DNA of 64,000 nt from Primulina eburnea (lineage: Eukaryota > Streptophyta > Magnoliopsida > Lamiales > Gesneriaceae), in NCBI RefSeq assembly GCF_022965805.1, contig NW_027331378.1, positions 124,001-188,000 on the forward strand, in the 5' to 3' direction. Of this stretch, positions 38,927 to 52,679 are shown in pieces. How positions within the stretch are numbered: the first letter of the stretch is position 1; every line of letters begins with the position of its first letter. Below the pieces are notes generated by a model. It saw nothing but the letters and a program-made list of their open reading frames with translations. It had not been told where the DNA came from and did not search any database. The translations under genes were made by a program, and so were the position numbers.

Positions 38927-41022
38927 TGTTAGAGTAGGTGCCCGTCGAGCCAAGTGTTGGCCGAGTGTTCACAATGAAACTCTATGTATAAGCAATCTTT
39001 ATTTTAGTAATATTTTATATTATTATTTTGGCACATCTTTATCTGTATACCCATGCTAGTTGCATAGATAAAGCCCTTGAATATACAAATGGTAGAAAGA
39101 ATATGAGATGCACATATGATGAGTATCATGAAACTCATATTTGTAATACTGTATATTCTAAACGGTTCCTAGTCGATTCAGCCGCCACTAAGAAGGATAT
39201 AGGCCGCTCGAGTTAGAGACTAGTATCTGCGATGTGAGTACCATGTTTCATTGGTAGGGGACATTGTGATGTCCAAGCATGCAGATAGGTGCTCCTGGTA
39301 GAGTGCACTGAACAACCCTCCATTAAAGGACTTTCCAAGTGGTTCTCACTTATCGAGTGGAAACGTCCTAGTTTATGGTTGTACACCATTAGTCCTTATG
39401 ACCCGGGACAACATTGAGACTTTATGTGCTAGCATTTCACTTTGACTTGTTTACCGACTCTTTTGGGGTCATCAGGTGGCAAGGTTGGGTGTCATGTCGA
39501 AACATATAGGAGTCGATGCATTGTAGTCGGGGATTCACCGCTTACCTTCGGGTATGGATATCCTATGTGTTATCATGTGTATGTAGGTTGAAATCTCTGG
39601 CCAGAGTATGGTTGTAATTATGAAAGGGGTTTCATAGATTACACCATCGATGCAACTACGACATGACACATAGTATCGATTCATTGACAACTCTCGATAA
39701 ACCAATGGTTGTCGAATCGATCGGGATATATGAGTTGAAGGGACCGTACTGTACGCTAACCATAATTGAATGGTTCTTGCAGGCACTATCATTTGATACC
39801 TAGGGAATCATGTAAGCGATGCTGCTAGGCGTTTAACATGATGGGTTGGGTACTATCAGACTTGAGTTCTGACGTTCTTCTTATCAAGGAGTTGATAAGT
39901 AAGAATGGAGCAATTGGGGTATGCTCATATAAGGACATGTTTAGTCCGAATCACATGGAGATGTGAACCCACGGCTAGTTGTATCAGTGAACCATTGAGG
40001 GCCACACAAGTACTAGCTTTCTAGATCCCGTTGAGAAGTAAAAATAGTTCAATGTGTTGAACGGCTTATAAAGGAGAAAATAGTTCAATGTGTTGAACGA
40101 CTTATAAATGAGTTTATAAGTGTAAAGAAAAATAGTAGTATGACTTCTATGAGAGAAATGTAAATTTTAAATTATGGAAGTGTTCCTAAATTAAAATTTG
40201 GCCAAGTGAATAATGTATTTGAAAATTGTGATTTTCATAAACATTATTATGGACTAAATTAAATTAATTCAAGTGTTGAATTAATTAAACACTAGTGGAC
40301 CTAGTAGAGTCCAAATAATTAAATTAATTCAAGTGTTGAATTAATTAAATATTATTGAGTCTTGTAGAGCTCAATTTAAATTAATTATTTAACTAGTGGG
40401 ACTTGGGTAAATTCAAGTAATGTTTAATTAGTCTCAAATATGTTTGAGATAATTAAATTTAGTCCATGGTTTTTATTTTGATAAAAACCATATAATATGC
40501 ATGCATGGGAGGTGAAAGGTTGGGAGACTGCTTTTTGAGTTTTCAAGGCATTGCATGCACCTTTTTGACACAACTTTTCCCACAACCAAAAAAATGTCTC
40601 TCCTTCTCTCCTAGGATGAATAGTGCCGAAAATACTATTCACTTTCTCTCCAATTTTTCTTTCTTCAATGGTTGAAGAAACACTCTCTTCTCAAATGAAA
40701 AATCCTCATATTTTTCTAGTGGAAAATATGAGGGGATCTACCTAGTTGGTGGTGGGCTTAATTTGAAGGAAAGATTCAAGGTACGAGGAAGCTTGTAGAT
40801 TTCTTCATGACATTTAAGAGCTTTGTTGTTTAACAACAAAGTTGGAGCCATACATCAATCATTGTGATTGATAGGTAAAACTTCTAAACACCCTATGTAT
40901 GACAATGGTGTTTAATTTGTATTTGCTACACAAATTTTTAGTGGTGGCCGAAAATTCTACTTGAAAATTAGATTTTTTAAATTTCCGTTGCGCTTCAGGT
41001 CACCGTAACCAATCCCCTTTCA
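38927..41022 (+). repeat. CA 5' LTR
   Basis: 2096 bp. Two AT-rich perfect palindromes of the form AATTAATTCAA-GTG-TTGAATTAATT (about 40263-40290 and 40324-40350) lie upstream of a CCATATAATATGCATGC TATA-like element at about 40487. Confidence 0.93.
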
Positions 41023-41024
41023 AG

Positions 41025-41036
41025 TGGTATCCGAGC
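41025..41036 (+). other. CA primer binding site
   Basis: TGGTATCCGAGC, one change from the tRNA-iMet primer site, two bases after the LTR end. Confidence 0.85.
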
Positions 41037-41147
41037 TATGGTTACGTTTTTGTGTAGCATTTACAAGATATTATGTTGAGATCGATTTCTAACCGCATGA
41101 GGTGAAGTTTTGCAACGATTCAAGGCCGGGTTTGGGGCGGCTTTTAA

Positions 41148-41240
41148 GCAGCAAGTTGCTGCCCATTTCGGGCAGCTTGGGCTGCCCGAGGGGCTGCCCG
41201 AAACGGGCAGCAAGGGCAGCCCCGAACAGCCCCCATTTTA
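41148..41240 (+). other. CA leader GC-rich hairpin cluster
   Basis: Repeats of CGGGCAGC and its complement GCTGCCCG in both orientations (for example GGGCTGCCCGAGGGGCTGCC) between primer site and gag. It would fold into strong RNA stem-loops. The CB copy is at 48955-49075. Confidence 0.7.
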
Positions 41241-41368
41241 AAATAAAAAAAAAAATTTGGTGGCCGGAATCCGGCGACGGCGATGACGACTAGGGTTTCC
41301 AAAAGTGTTTTGGATTATCAAAGTGTCATGGGCCTTGAGTTGTTGGGCCATTGGATGGCTAACATATT

Positions 41369-43435
41369 TGAAAGGGGATCGGTTACGGTAGCCGGAAACG
41401 CAACGGAAGCACAAAAATTTCGATTTTAGCATATATATTTCGGCCACCATAGATTTGTGTAGGAAATACAATAAAACACCAAAATGACATTCATAGTGTG
41501 TTTAGAAATAGTTACCTATCAACCTCTTGAGGTTGATGATGGCTCCAACATAGTTGATATACAACTAAGCTCTTGATGGCAAGACAATCTACAAGCTTCA
41601 CCTTGTTCTTGAATCTTTCCTTCAAAATTAGGCCCACCACTAGCAAACTTGAACCCCTTTTATTTTGCACTAGAAAAATAAAAGGATTTTTCAAGGAGAA
41701 GTATTTTTCTTCCTCAACACTTGAAGAGAAAAATTGAGAGAAAACTTGAGAGAATTGTTAGAGGAATTTCGGCCATTGCATGTATCAATGGGGAGAAGGG
41801 AGACTTGTCTTGGTCTTGCAAAAAGTAGAGACAAAAGTAGCATGCCAAGCCTTGATAGTTGCAAAAGTTGTCTCCAACCCTTCACCTCCCATGCATGCAT
41901 ATTATATGGTTTATTATCAAAATAAAAACCATGGACTAAATTTAATTATCTCAAACATATTTGAGACTAATTAAACATTACTTGAATTTACCCAAGTCCC
42001 ACTAGTTAAATAATTAATTTAAATTGAGCTCTACAAGACTCAATATAATTTAATTAATTCAACACTTGAATTAATTTAATTATTTGGACTCTACTAGGTC
42101 CACTAGTGTTTAATTAATTCAACACTTGAATTAATTTAATTTAGTCCATAATAATGTTTATGAAAATCACAATTTTCAAATACATTATTCAATTGACCAA
42201 ATTTTAATTTAGGAACACTTCCATAAATTAAAATTTACATTTCTCTCATAGAAGTCATACTTCTATTTTTCCTTACACTTATAAACTCATTTATAAGTCG
42301 TTCAACACATTGAACTATTTTTACTTCTCAACGGGATCTAGAAAGCCAGCACTTGTGTGGCCCTCAATGGTTCATTGATACAACTAGCCGTGGGTTCACA
42401 TCTCCATGTGATTCGGACTAAACATGTCCTTATATGAGCATACCCCAATTGATCCATTCTTACTTATCAACTCTTTGATAACAAGAACGTCAGAACTCAA
42501 GTCTGATAGCACCCAACGAATCATGTTAAACGCCTAGCAACATCGCTTACATGATTCCCTAGGTATCAAATGATAGTGCCTGCAAGAACCATTCAATTAT
42601 GGTTAGCGTACAGTACGGTCCCTTCAACTCATATATCCCGACCGATTCGACAACCATTGGTTTATCGAGAGTTGTCAATGAATCGATACTATGTGTCATG
42701 TTGTAGTTGCATCGATGGTGTAATCTATGAAACCCCTTTCATAATTACCACCATACTCTGATCAGAGATTTCAATCTACATACACATGAGAACACATAGG
42801 ATATCCATACCCGAAGGTAAGAGGTGAATCCCCGACTACAATGCATCGACTCCTATATGTTTCGACAGAACACCCAACCTTGCCACCTGATGACCCCATG
42901 AGAGTCGGTAAACAAGCCAAAGTGTAATTCTAGCACATAGAGTCTCAATGTTGTCCCGGGTCATAAGGACTAATGGTGTACAACCATAAACTAGGACTAT
43001 TCCACTCGATAAGTGAGAACCACTTGGAAAGTCCTTTTATGGAGGGTTGTTCAGTGCACTCTACAAGGAGCACCTATCTGCATGTTCGGACATCACAATG
43101 TCCCCTACCAATGAAACATGGTACTAACATCGCAGGTACTAGTCTCTAACTCGAGCGGCCTATATCCTTCTTAGTGGCGGCTGAATCGACTAGGAACCGT
43201 TTAGAATATACAGTATTTCAAATATGAGTTTCATGATACTCATCATATGAGCATCTCATATTCTTTCTACTATTTGTATATTCAAGGACTTTATCTATGC
43301 AACTAGCATGGGTATACAGATAAAGATGCGCCAATATAATAAATTCAAATATTATTAAAATAAAGATTGTTTATACATAGAGTTTCATCGTGAACACTCG
43401 GCCAACACTTGGCTCGACGGGCACCTACTCTAACT
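41369..43435 (-). repeat. CB 3' LTR
   Basis: 2067 bp. Its first base in element sense is changed (AGTTAGAG instead of TGTTAGAG). It is preceded in element sense by the purine tract GTGCAAGTGGGAGAT. Confidence 0.92.
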
Positions 43436-43449
43436 ATCTCCCACTTGCA

Positions 43450-46400
43450 CTAGAGCCAACTACCCATATACTTCAGACCCATTGATTCGCGATGCTTCTC
43501 GAATGATGGTCCTGGTAAAGGCTTAGTTAGTGGATCAGCAACATTATCTGCGGAGTCGACTTTGTCAATCATGACATCTCCTCTTTCCACGATCTCTCTG
43601 AGGATGTGGTACTTTCTCAATACGTGTTTGGACTTCTGATGAGACCTCGGCTCCTTTGCTTGAGCAATCGCTCCCGTGTTGTCACAAAACACAGGGACAG
43701 GAGCAACTCCATTAGGAATGACGCCCAACTCTTGGACGAAATTCCTTATCCAAACTGCCTCCTTTGCTGCAGCTGATGCAGCAATGTATTCTGCCTCAGT
43801 GGTGGAATCCGTTGTACTGTCTTGCTTGGAACTCTTCCAAGAGACAGCAGCACCATTGAGCATGAATATGAATCCTGAGGTTGACTTTGAGTCATCAATA
43901 TCGCTTTGGAAGCTAGAGTCGGTATAGCCTTCCAATTTTAGTTCTCCACCCCCATAGACCAAGAACAATTTATTGGTCCTCCTCAAGTACTTGAGTATGT
44001 CTTTCACAGCTTTCCAATGTGGAAGACCAGGGTTCGATTGATATCTACTCACTACACTTAGTGTGAAGGCCACGTCAGGACGTGTAGATATCATCCCATA
44101 CATGATGCTACCAATTGCAGATGCATATGGAATGCGTGTCATCGCCACTATCTCTTCATCAGTCTTGGGAGACATGGAATTGGATAGGGACACGCCATGA
44201 CACATTGGTAGATGTCCTCTCTTGGACTCATCCATCCAGAACCGCTTCAGGATGGTATCAATGTATGTGGACTGGGTGAGACCAAGCAATCTTTTTGATC
44301 TATCTCTATAGATCTGTATTCCCAATACAAAAGATGCTTCACCCAAGTCTTGCATTGAGAACTTGCTTGCTAACCATATCTTAGTTGATTGCAACATTCC
44401 TACATCATTCCCAATGAGTAGAATGTCATCAACATACAGCACCAGGAATGTCACAGCACTCCCACTGACCTTCTTATACACACAGGGTTCCTCAGGATTC
44501 TTAGTAAAATCAAACTCTTTGATTGTACTATCGAATCTAAGGTTCCAACTCCTAGATGCCTGTTTTAGACTATAAATAGATCTCTGAAGTTTGCATACCA
44601 TATGCTCACTTCCGACAGATGTAAACCCTTCGGGTTGAGACATGTAAATCTCTTCCTTAATATCCCCATTAAGAAAGGCTGTCTTAACATCCATCTGCCA
44701 TATCTCATAGTCATACCATGCAGCTATGGCTAGCAAAATCCTTATGGACTTGAACATTGCGACTGGAGAAAAGGTTTCTTCAAAGTCAACTCCTTGTCTT
44801 TGAGTATATCCTTTTGCTACCAATCGCGCTTTGAAGGTCAATACCTTCCCATACGCCCCAAGTTTCCTCTTGTAAATCCATTTACACCCTATGGGAACAA
44901 TTCCCTCAGGTGGATCCACGAGATTCCACACTTGGTTCGAATGCATGGAATTCATCTCAGATTCCATTGCTTCAAGCCACTTGAATGAATCGGCATCAGA
45001 TAATGCTTCCTTGAAGGTCCTTGGATCACATCCTAGGTTAGGCTCATCATGGTCCTCTTCAAGAAGTAGACCATACCTCATAGGTGGTCTCGAGACTCTC
45101 TCGGATCTTCTAGGAGCTTGTATCTCCTCTCTTGGCTCTTCGGGTGTGGGTTCTATAATTGTGGGTGTCTCTCGAACTTCTTCGAGTTCTATCATCTCCC
45201 CTTTTCTATCCAATAGAAATTCCTTTTCCAAAAAGGTTGCATTCCTAGAAACAAACACTTTTGTTTCTTGGGGATGATAGAAGTAGTATCCAACCGAATT
45301 CTTTGGATATCCCACAAAGTAACATAAAATGGATCGACTATCCAATTTATCTCCCACTACCTGCTTCACATAAGCAGGGCACCCCCATATTCTAAGATAA
45401 GAATAATTGGGTGGCTTACCCATCCATATCTCATATGGAGTCTTGTCAACTGCTTTTGAATGGACATTGTTCAACAACAGTGCCGCTGTCTCAAGCGCAT
45501 ATCCCCAAAATGATGGCGGCAACTCCGTGAACCCCATCATAGACCGAACCATGTCCATCAAAGTCCGGTTACGACGCTCCGAAACACCATTCAACTGCGG
45601 TGTAGCAGGCGGAGTCCACTGCGAGAGAATCCCATTCTCCCTAAGATACTCTTGGAATTCGGCACTCAAGTACTCACCACATCGATCCGATCGAAGTGTC
45701 TTGATGCTTCGTCCCAATTGCTTCTCTACTTAACTTCTGAATTCTTTGAACCTTTCAAAGGCTTCAGACTTGTATTTCATCAAATACACATACCCATACC
45801 TCGAAAAGTCATCGGTAAAGGTGATGAAGTAGGCATGTCCATGCTTAGTGGTGATGCTAAGTGGACCGCACACATCGGTATGGATCAAATCCAATAACCC
45901 TTTGGCTCTCTCCACATGGCCCTTAAAGGGAATTTTGGTCATCTTTCCTTTTAGACAGGATTCACAAGTCGTGAGAGTATTAATATCGGACATATCAAAC
46001 ATGCCCACTCCCACTAGCTTGTTCATCCTTCTTAAGGAAATATGTCCTAATCGAGCATGCCATAATTGTGCCGAATTTAGAGTATCTTGTTTGCGCTTGT
46101 TTGTTGTTGTTACAGCTTGGACATTGTTAAGTGGGATATCTTTCAATTTTAAGGTGTAGAGATCGTTTTCAAGTTCTCCGGTACCAATTAAACATTCGTT
46201 CTTGTAAATGTTGCAAACACCTTTGCTAAATAAATAAGAAAATCCATCTTTGTCCAACATAGAAATGGAAATAATGTTTTTCCCCAAATCTGGTACAAAC
46301 AAAACATCTCTCAAAACAAACTTAAAATCATTGTTCAGATGCAAGTAAACATCTCCTACAGCCTTGGCAGCAACCCTTGCCCCATTGCCCATCCTTAAGA

Positions 46401-47365
46401 AGGTCTCACCTTCCCGGAGCCTCCTACTTCTTCCCATCACCTGCAAATCATTACAGAGATGTGAGCCACAGCCGGTATCCAATACCCTAGAAGTAGAGTT
46501 AATTGAAATGTTTACTTCAATATAGAACATACCCTTTCCAGAACCCTTCTGGGCAAGATATTCCTTGCAATTACGCCTCCAATGTCCAGGCTTCTTGCAG
46601 TGATGACAAATATCAACAGTCTTGTTAGCTTTATCTGGTGTAGCTACCACAACGGGACTCGGAGCTTGCCTCTTCAAGGGCACGTTCTTCTTGAGACGTT
46701 GGAAAGAACGCTTCTTCCTCTTCCCACGTGGATCGGTCTTCGTACCAGATGAAGAACCCACATAAAGAACCGACTTCTCTTTCTTGATGGTGGACTCAAA
46801 AGTTACAAGCATGTTCACCAACTCTTCAAGGGTCGGTTGCATCTTGTTCAAATTGAAATCACCACAAAAGGATCAAACGAGCTAGGCAGCGATAACAGCA
46901 ACACGTCGGTGGTCAACTCCGAAGGCAACATCAAATCCATGCCAACAAGCTTGTCCACGAGTCCAATCAACTTTAGGCCATGCTCATGGACCGAGGCCCC
47001 ATCTCGCATGTGCAAAGTGATTAGCTCCTTGACAGTAGCATGCCTAAGAGGCCGAGTCTGCTCACCAAAGAGCTCCTTGAGGTGCAAATGAATGTCAGCA
47101 GCACTCTTTGCACCCTCAAAACGCCTCTGCAGCTCATCACTCATAGAAGCCTGCATATAACACTTGGCCTTCAAGTCATGGTCACACCAATCCTTGTAGG
47201 TCTGCAATTCCTCAGGAGTGCAGTTAGTCGGAGCCCAGCCAGTGTATATGCAATCTTTTCCGAGTTCAAGACGATTTTCAGATTTCTTAGCCAAGTGAGG
47301 TAGTTAGGTCCGGTTAACACATGTTTTTCGAGTATGGCAGAAAGCGGATTGCGAATTGAAGACAT
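43450..47365 (-). pseudogene. CB gag-pol, two frameshifts and one stop
   Basis: Gag starts at 47365 (MSSIRNPLSA). Frame changes near 47235 (short deletion) and near 46852 (one base missing against CA). From 46851 the rest is one frame: CCHC zinc knuckle CHHCKKPGHWRRNC (about 46600), protease region DTGCGSH, GAG-pre-integrase HHCC (LWHARLGH, CESCLKG), integrase D,D,E (HTDVCGP, TDDFSRYG, NGVSERRN), RT with YVDD (about 44430), RNase H ([13 protein letters not shown]) and the C-terminus at 43450. A TAA at 45732-45730 is the only stop; the following 755 codons are open. Probably recently active. Confidence 0.93.
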
Positions 47366-48248
47366 TGTCAAATAGTACTGAAAAGTAAACAGATAAATGT
47401 TAATGACTATTTTAAAATATTTAGTAAGATATAAAGTATGGACTTTAACTTTATAAATGTTTACTCCCACTGTTTTGACATCTTTCACTACCCTCTAGTG
47501 AAAACGGAAAACTCCTTTCCTCAGTAGGTACGTAAGGTCCAATTAGCGAATCATGATCCCAAATAATATCAGCCAATCACAATTCCTAAAAGGTAGTTTC
47601 CAATTGCATCACAATGCAACCCTCTACGTAAACTTTTGTCTCACGTTTGATTAGGACCCAATAATATGACGTCGTTCATCTTCACGTGTCAAGCCTTACC
47701 CATCGATGTTGAACCTTAATGGACGGTCGCCATGAGTTCCCTCAATAATATGAGCCGAAATCATTAGAGTTCCACGTAGTTCACATCACCATGTCAATGG
47801 ATGTCACAGCTTTCCGGCACCCAAAGCTCCCCCAATAATATGAGCCGAGCCCCGAGTACGGGTAGCGTTCATCATGCACCCATTGTCGATGGAAGACAAG
47901 GAAATTATAAACAAATTTATAATTCCTCTTTTCGGGCTTGATATTAATTTTGAATCTTATTCAAAATGAGGGTTTTTTAATTTTGAAAGGTCTCATCATT
48001 AATTTTATTTAAAAGCTCGCCATGTTTGATCGTATGTTTGCCGGATTCATGCAACTTTGTTATTATCATAATAATAACGCACATACTCATTATTTATAAC
48101 ATATCATGCATATATTATAAACAGTAAACAAACAAGGATGATCAATCGCCCCAATACTAACGGACCGTGTGAGCTAAACACGGGCCTAGGTCCAATCCTA
48201 GGGAAATGCACGGGATGCAAATGCAACTATTACATAAGCTTCCAATAT

Positions 48249-48440
48249 TTACATGTCTTCGATCTTCATAATCATCATGGCCACCATCTTCCAATCTTGA
48301 TCATCCACTATACTAATATTTACAGATAAATATCCATGGCAAATTGGGATACATCTCATGGGGTGGGAACGGGCCATAAACCAAGCCCACTTAATAAATT
48401 GATAATTATTACAATCATTCAACACAAAATATCCTAGCAT
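48249..48440 (-). other. 63-codon leader ORF of CB, also in CA
   Basis: MLGYFVLNDC.. lies in the leader upstream of gag, in sense orientation. The CA copy (51598-51789) encodes the same peptide with one residue change (S to F). No known domain. The surrounding leader is equally similar, so conservation is not proof of coding. Confidence 0.35.
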
Positions 48441-48954
48441 ACACCTAGCAAATTGGGCTTGGGCTTTTGATCATCCTTCATGCATAATATCACATATCAT
48501 ACACCATCAATTAATTATCACAATAATTAATTGATCCAATATTATATATCTTGATCCAATCACTAACCGCCACGATTATAAACTAAATTAACAAAGTATA
48601 CAAACACCTTTGTCTACTTTCAAATTAATTTATTTATAACCGAATTTCTTATAAATCACCATTTACTATAAATATTTAAATTCCAACTTAAAATATTTAT
48701 TTCATGAGAAAATATTTGCAACTTTGTTATTTTAAACTTAAGGGCCCTAAAATTATTTTTCACCAAAAACCGTTTTGGCCCATTTAAAATCACAAACATG
48801 TTAGCCATATAATGGCCCAACAACTCAAGCCCCATGACACTTTGATAATCCAAAACACTTTTGGAAAACCCTAGTCGTCATCGCCGTCGCCGGAGCTCCG
48901 TCGCCGGATTCCGGCAACAAAATTTTTTTTTTATTTTTTATTTTTAAAAGAGGG

Positions 48955-49075
48955 GCGTTCGGGCAGCCCCTCGGGCTGCCCTTGCTGCCCGAAACGGGCA
49001 GCCCCTCGGGCAGCCCGAGCTGCCCGACACGAGCAGCAACATGCTGCCCGAAATGTCCCCAAAAAGGCCTTGGTA
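48955..49075 (-). other. CB leader GC-rich hairpin cluster
   Basis: At least eight CGGGCAGC/GCTGCCCG units in both orientations, more than in CA. Confidence 0.7.
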
Positions 49076-49158
49076 TTTTGTTGCAAAAAATACACTCATG
49101 CGGTTAGAAATCGATCTCAACATAATATCTTGTATTTGCTACACAAAAACGTAACCAT

Positions 49159-49173
49159 AGCTCTGATACAACT
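49159..49173 (-). other. CB primer binding site
   Basis: Minus strand TTGTATCAGAGC, one change from the tRNA-iMet site, next to the CB 5' LTR. Confidence 0.85.
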
Positions 49174-51238
49174 TGAAAGGGGATCGGTTACGGTGGCCGG
49201 AAACGCAACGGAAGCACAAAAATTTCGATTTTAGCATATATATTTCGGCCACCATAGATTTGTGTAGGAAATACAATAAAACACCAAAATGACATTCATA
49301 GTGTGTTTAGAAATAGTTACCTATCAACCTCTTGAGGTTGATGATGGCTCCAACTTAGTTGATATACAACTAAGCTCTTGATGGCAAGACAATCTACAAG
49401 CTTCACCTTGTTCTTGAATGTTTCCTTCAAAATTAGGCCCACCACTAGCAAACTAGAACCCCTTTTATTTTGCACTAGAAAAATAAAAGGATTTTTCAAG
49501 GAGAAGTGTTTTTCTTCCTCAACACTTGAAGAGAAAAATTGAGAGAAAACTTGAGAGAATTGTTAGAGGAGTTTCGGCCATTGCATGTATCAATGGGGAG
49601 AAGGGAGACTTGTCTTGGTCTTGCAAAAAGTAGAGACAAAAGTAGCATGCCAAGCCTTGATAGTTGCAAAAGTTGTCTCCAACCCTTCACCTCCCATGCA
49701 TGCATATTATATGGTTTATTATCAAAATAAAAACCATGGACTAAATTTAATTATCTCAAACATATTTGAGACTAATTAAACATTACTTGAATTACCCAAG
49801 TCCCACTAGTTAAATAATTAATTTAAATTGAGCTCTACAAGACTCAATATAATTTAATTAATTCAACACTTGAATTAATTTAATTATTTGGACTCTACTA
49901 GGTCCACTAGTGTTTAATTAATTCAACACTTGAATTAATTTAATTTAGTCCATAATAATGTTTATGAAAATCACAATTTTCCAATACATTATTCAATTGA
50001 CCAAATTTTAATTTAGGAACACTTCCATAAATTAAAATTTACATTTCTCTCATAGAAGTCATACTTCTATTTTTCCTTACACTTATAAACTCATTTATAA
50101 GTCGTTCAACAAATTGAACTATTTTTACTTCTCAACGGGATCTAGAAAGCCAGCACTTGTGTGGCCCTCAATGGTTCATTGATACAACTAGCCGTGGGTT
50201 CACATCTCCATGTGATTCGGACTAAACATGTCCTTATATGAGCATACCCCAATTGCTCCATTCTTACTTATCAACTCTTTGATAACAAGAACGTCAGAAC
50301 TCAAGTTTGATAGCACCCAACGAATCATGTTAAACGCCTAGCAACATCGCTTACATGATTCCCTAGGTATCAAATGATAGTGCCTGCAAGAACCATTCAA
50401 TTATGGTTAGCGTACAGTACGGTCCCTTCAACTCATATATCCCGACCGATTCGACAACCATTGGTTTATCGAGAGTTGTCAATGAATCGATACTATGTGT
50501 CATGTTGTAGTTGCATCGATGGTGTAATCTATGAAACCCCTTTCATAATTACCACCATAATCTGATCAGAGATTTCAATCTACATACACATGAGAACACA
50601 TAGGATATCCATACCCGAAGGTAAGCGGTGAATCCCCGACTACAATGCATCGACTCCTATATGTTTCGACAGAACACCCAACCTTGCCACCTGATGACCC
50701 CATGAGAGTCGGTAAACAAGCCAAAGTGTAATTCTAGCACATAGAGTCTCAATGTTGTCCCGGGTCATAAGGACTAATGGTGTACAACCATAAACTAGGA
50801 CTATTCCTCTCGATAAGTGAGAACCACTTGGAAAGTCCTTTTATGGAGGGTTGTTCAGTGCACTCTACAAGGAGCACCTATCTGCATGTTCGTACATCAC
50901 AATGTCCCCTACCAATGAAACATGGTACTCACATCGCAGATACTAGTCTCTAACTCGAGCGGCCTATATCCTTCTTAGTGGCGGCTGAATCGACTAGGAA
51001 CCGTTTAGAATATACAGTATTCCAAATATGAGTTTCATGATACTCATCATATGAGCATCTCATATTCTTTCTACTATTTGTATATTCAAGGACTTTATCT
51101 ATGCAACTAGCATGGGTATACAGATAAAGATGCGCCAATATAATAAATTCAAATATTATTAAAATAAAGATATTTATACATAGAGTTTTATCGTGAACAC
51201 TCGGCCAACACTTGGCTCGACGGGCACCTACTCTAACA
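49174..51238 (-). repeat. CB 5' LTR
   Basis: 2065 bp, TGTTAGAGTAGG to CCCCTTTCA on the minus strand. Confidence 0.94.
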
Positions 51239-51243
51239 ATATT

Positions 51244-52679
51244 TGTGAATTTTAAATGGGCCAAAACATTTTTGGTGAAATGAATTTTTGGGCCCTTAAG
51301 TTTAAAATTACAAAAGTTGCAAATATTTTCTCATGAAATAAATATTTTAAGTTGGACTTTAAATATTTATAGTAAATGATGATTTACAAGAAATTCGGTT
51401 ATAAATAAATTAATTTGAAAGTAGACAAAGGTGTTTGTATACTTTGTTAATTTAGTTTATAATCGTGGCGGTTAGTGATTTGATCAAGATATATAATATT
51501 GGATCAATTAATTATTGTGATAATTAATTGATGGTGTATGATATGTGATATTATGCATGAAGGATGATCAAAAGCCCAAGCCCAATTTGCTAGGTGTATG
51601 CTAGGATATTTTGTGTTGAATGATTGTAATAATTATCAATTTATTAAGTGGGCTTGGTTTATGGCCCGTTCCCACCCCATGAGATGTATCCCAATTTGCC
51701 ATGGATATTTATTTGTAAATATTAGTATAGTGGATGATCAAGATTGGAAGATGGTGGCCATGATGATTATGAAGATCGAAGACATGTAAATATTGGAAGC
51801 TTATGTAATAGTTGCATTTGCATCCCGTGCATTTCCCTAGGATTGGACCTAGGCCCGTGTTTAGCTCACACGGTCCGTTAGTATTGGGGCGATTGATCAT
51901 CCTTGTTTGTTTACTGTTTATAATATATGCATGATATGTTATAAATAATGAGTATGTGCGTTATTATTATGATAATAACAAAGTTGCATGACTCCGGCAA
52001 ACATACGATCAAACATGGCGAGCTTTTAAAAATAAAAAAAATTAATGATGAGACCTTTCAAAATTAAAAACCCTCATTTTGAATAAGATTCAAAATTAAT
52101 ATCAAGCCCGAAAAGGAGAATTATAAATTTGTTTATAATTACCATGTCTTCCATCGACAATGGGTGCATGATGAACGCTACCCGTACTCTGGGCTCGGCT
52201 CATATTATTGGGGGAGCTTTGGGTGCCGGAAAGCTGTGACATCCATTGACATGGTGATGTGAACTACGTGGAACTCCCATGATTTCGGCTCATATTATTG
52301 GGGGAACTCATGGCGACCGTCCATTAAGGTTCAACATCGATGGGTAAGGCTTGACACGTAAAGATGAACGACGTCATATTATTGGGTCCTAATCAAACGT
52401 GAGACAAAAGTTTACGTATAGGGTTGCATTGTGATGCAATTGGAAACTACCTTTTAGGAATTGTGATTGGCTGATATTATTCGGGATCATAATTCGCTAA
52501 TTGGACCTTACGTACCTACTGAGGAAAGGAGTTTCCCGTTTTCACTAGAGGGTAGTGAAAGATGTCAAAACAGTGGGAGCAAATATTTATGAAGTAAAAG
52601 TCCAAACTTCATATCTTACTAAATATTTTAAAATAGTCACCAACATTTATCTGTTTTTACTTTTCATTACAAATTGACA
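51244..52679 (+). other. CA leader, second part
   Basis: Long non-coding leader (about 1.4 kb here). Contains the 63-codon ORF at 51598-51789 and four CATATTATTGG/GATATTATTCGG phrases (about 52199-52480). The whole stretch has an inverted counterpart in CB at 47366-48790. Confidence 0.8.

Larger units (their letters stand above)
41369..51238 (-). mobile_element. CB: Ty1/copia element inserted in reverse into CA, TSD ATATT
   Basis: Flanked by ATATT at 41364-41368 and 51239-51243. Same family as CA. In its own sense: 5' LTR 51238-49174, leader, gag, pol, 3' LTR 43435-41369. LTRs differ at roughly 20 of 2065 positions. It inserted into the CA leader, 347 bp after the CA 5' LTR. Coding capacity is far better kept than in CA. 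Confidence 0.95.

Noticed and set aside
39535..39792. 85-codon ORF repeated at 60000-60257 and on the plus strand at 42570 and 50374
   Set aside because: Antisense to the copia LTR; present only because the LTR is repeated four times.
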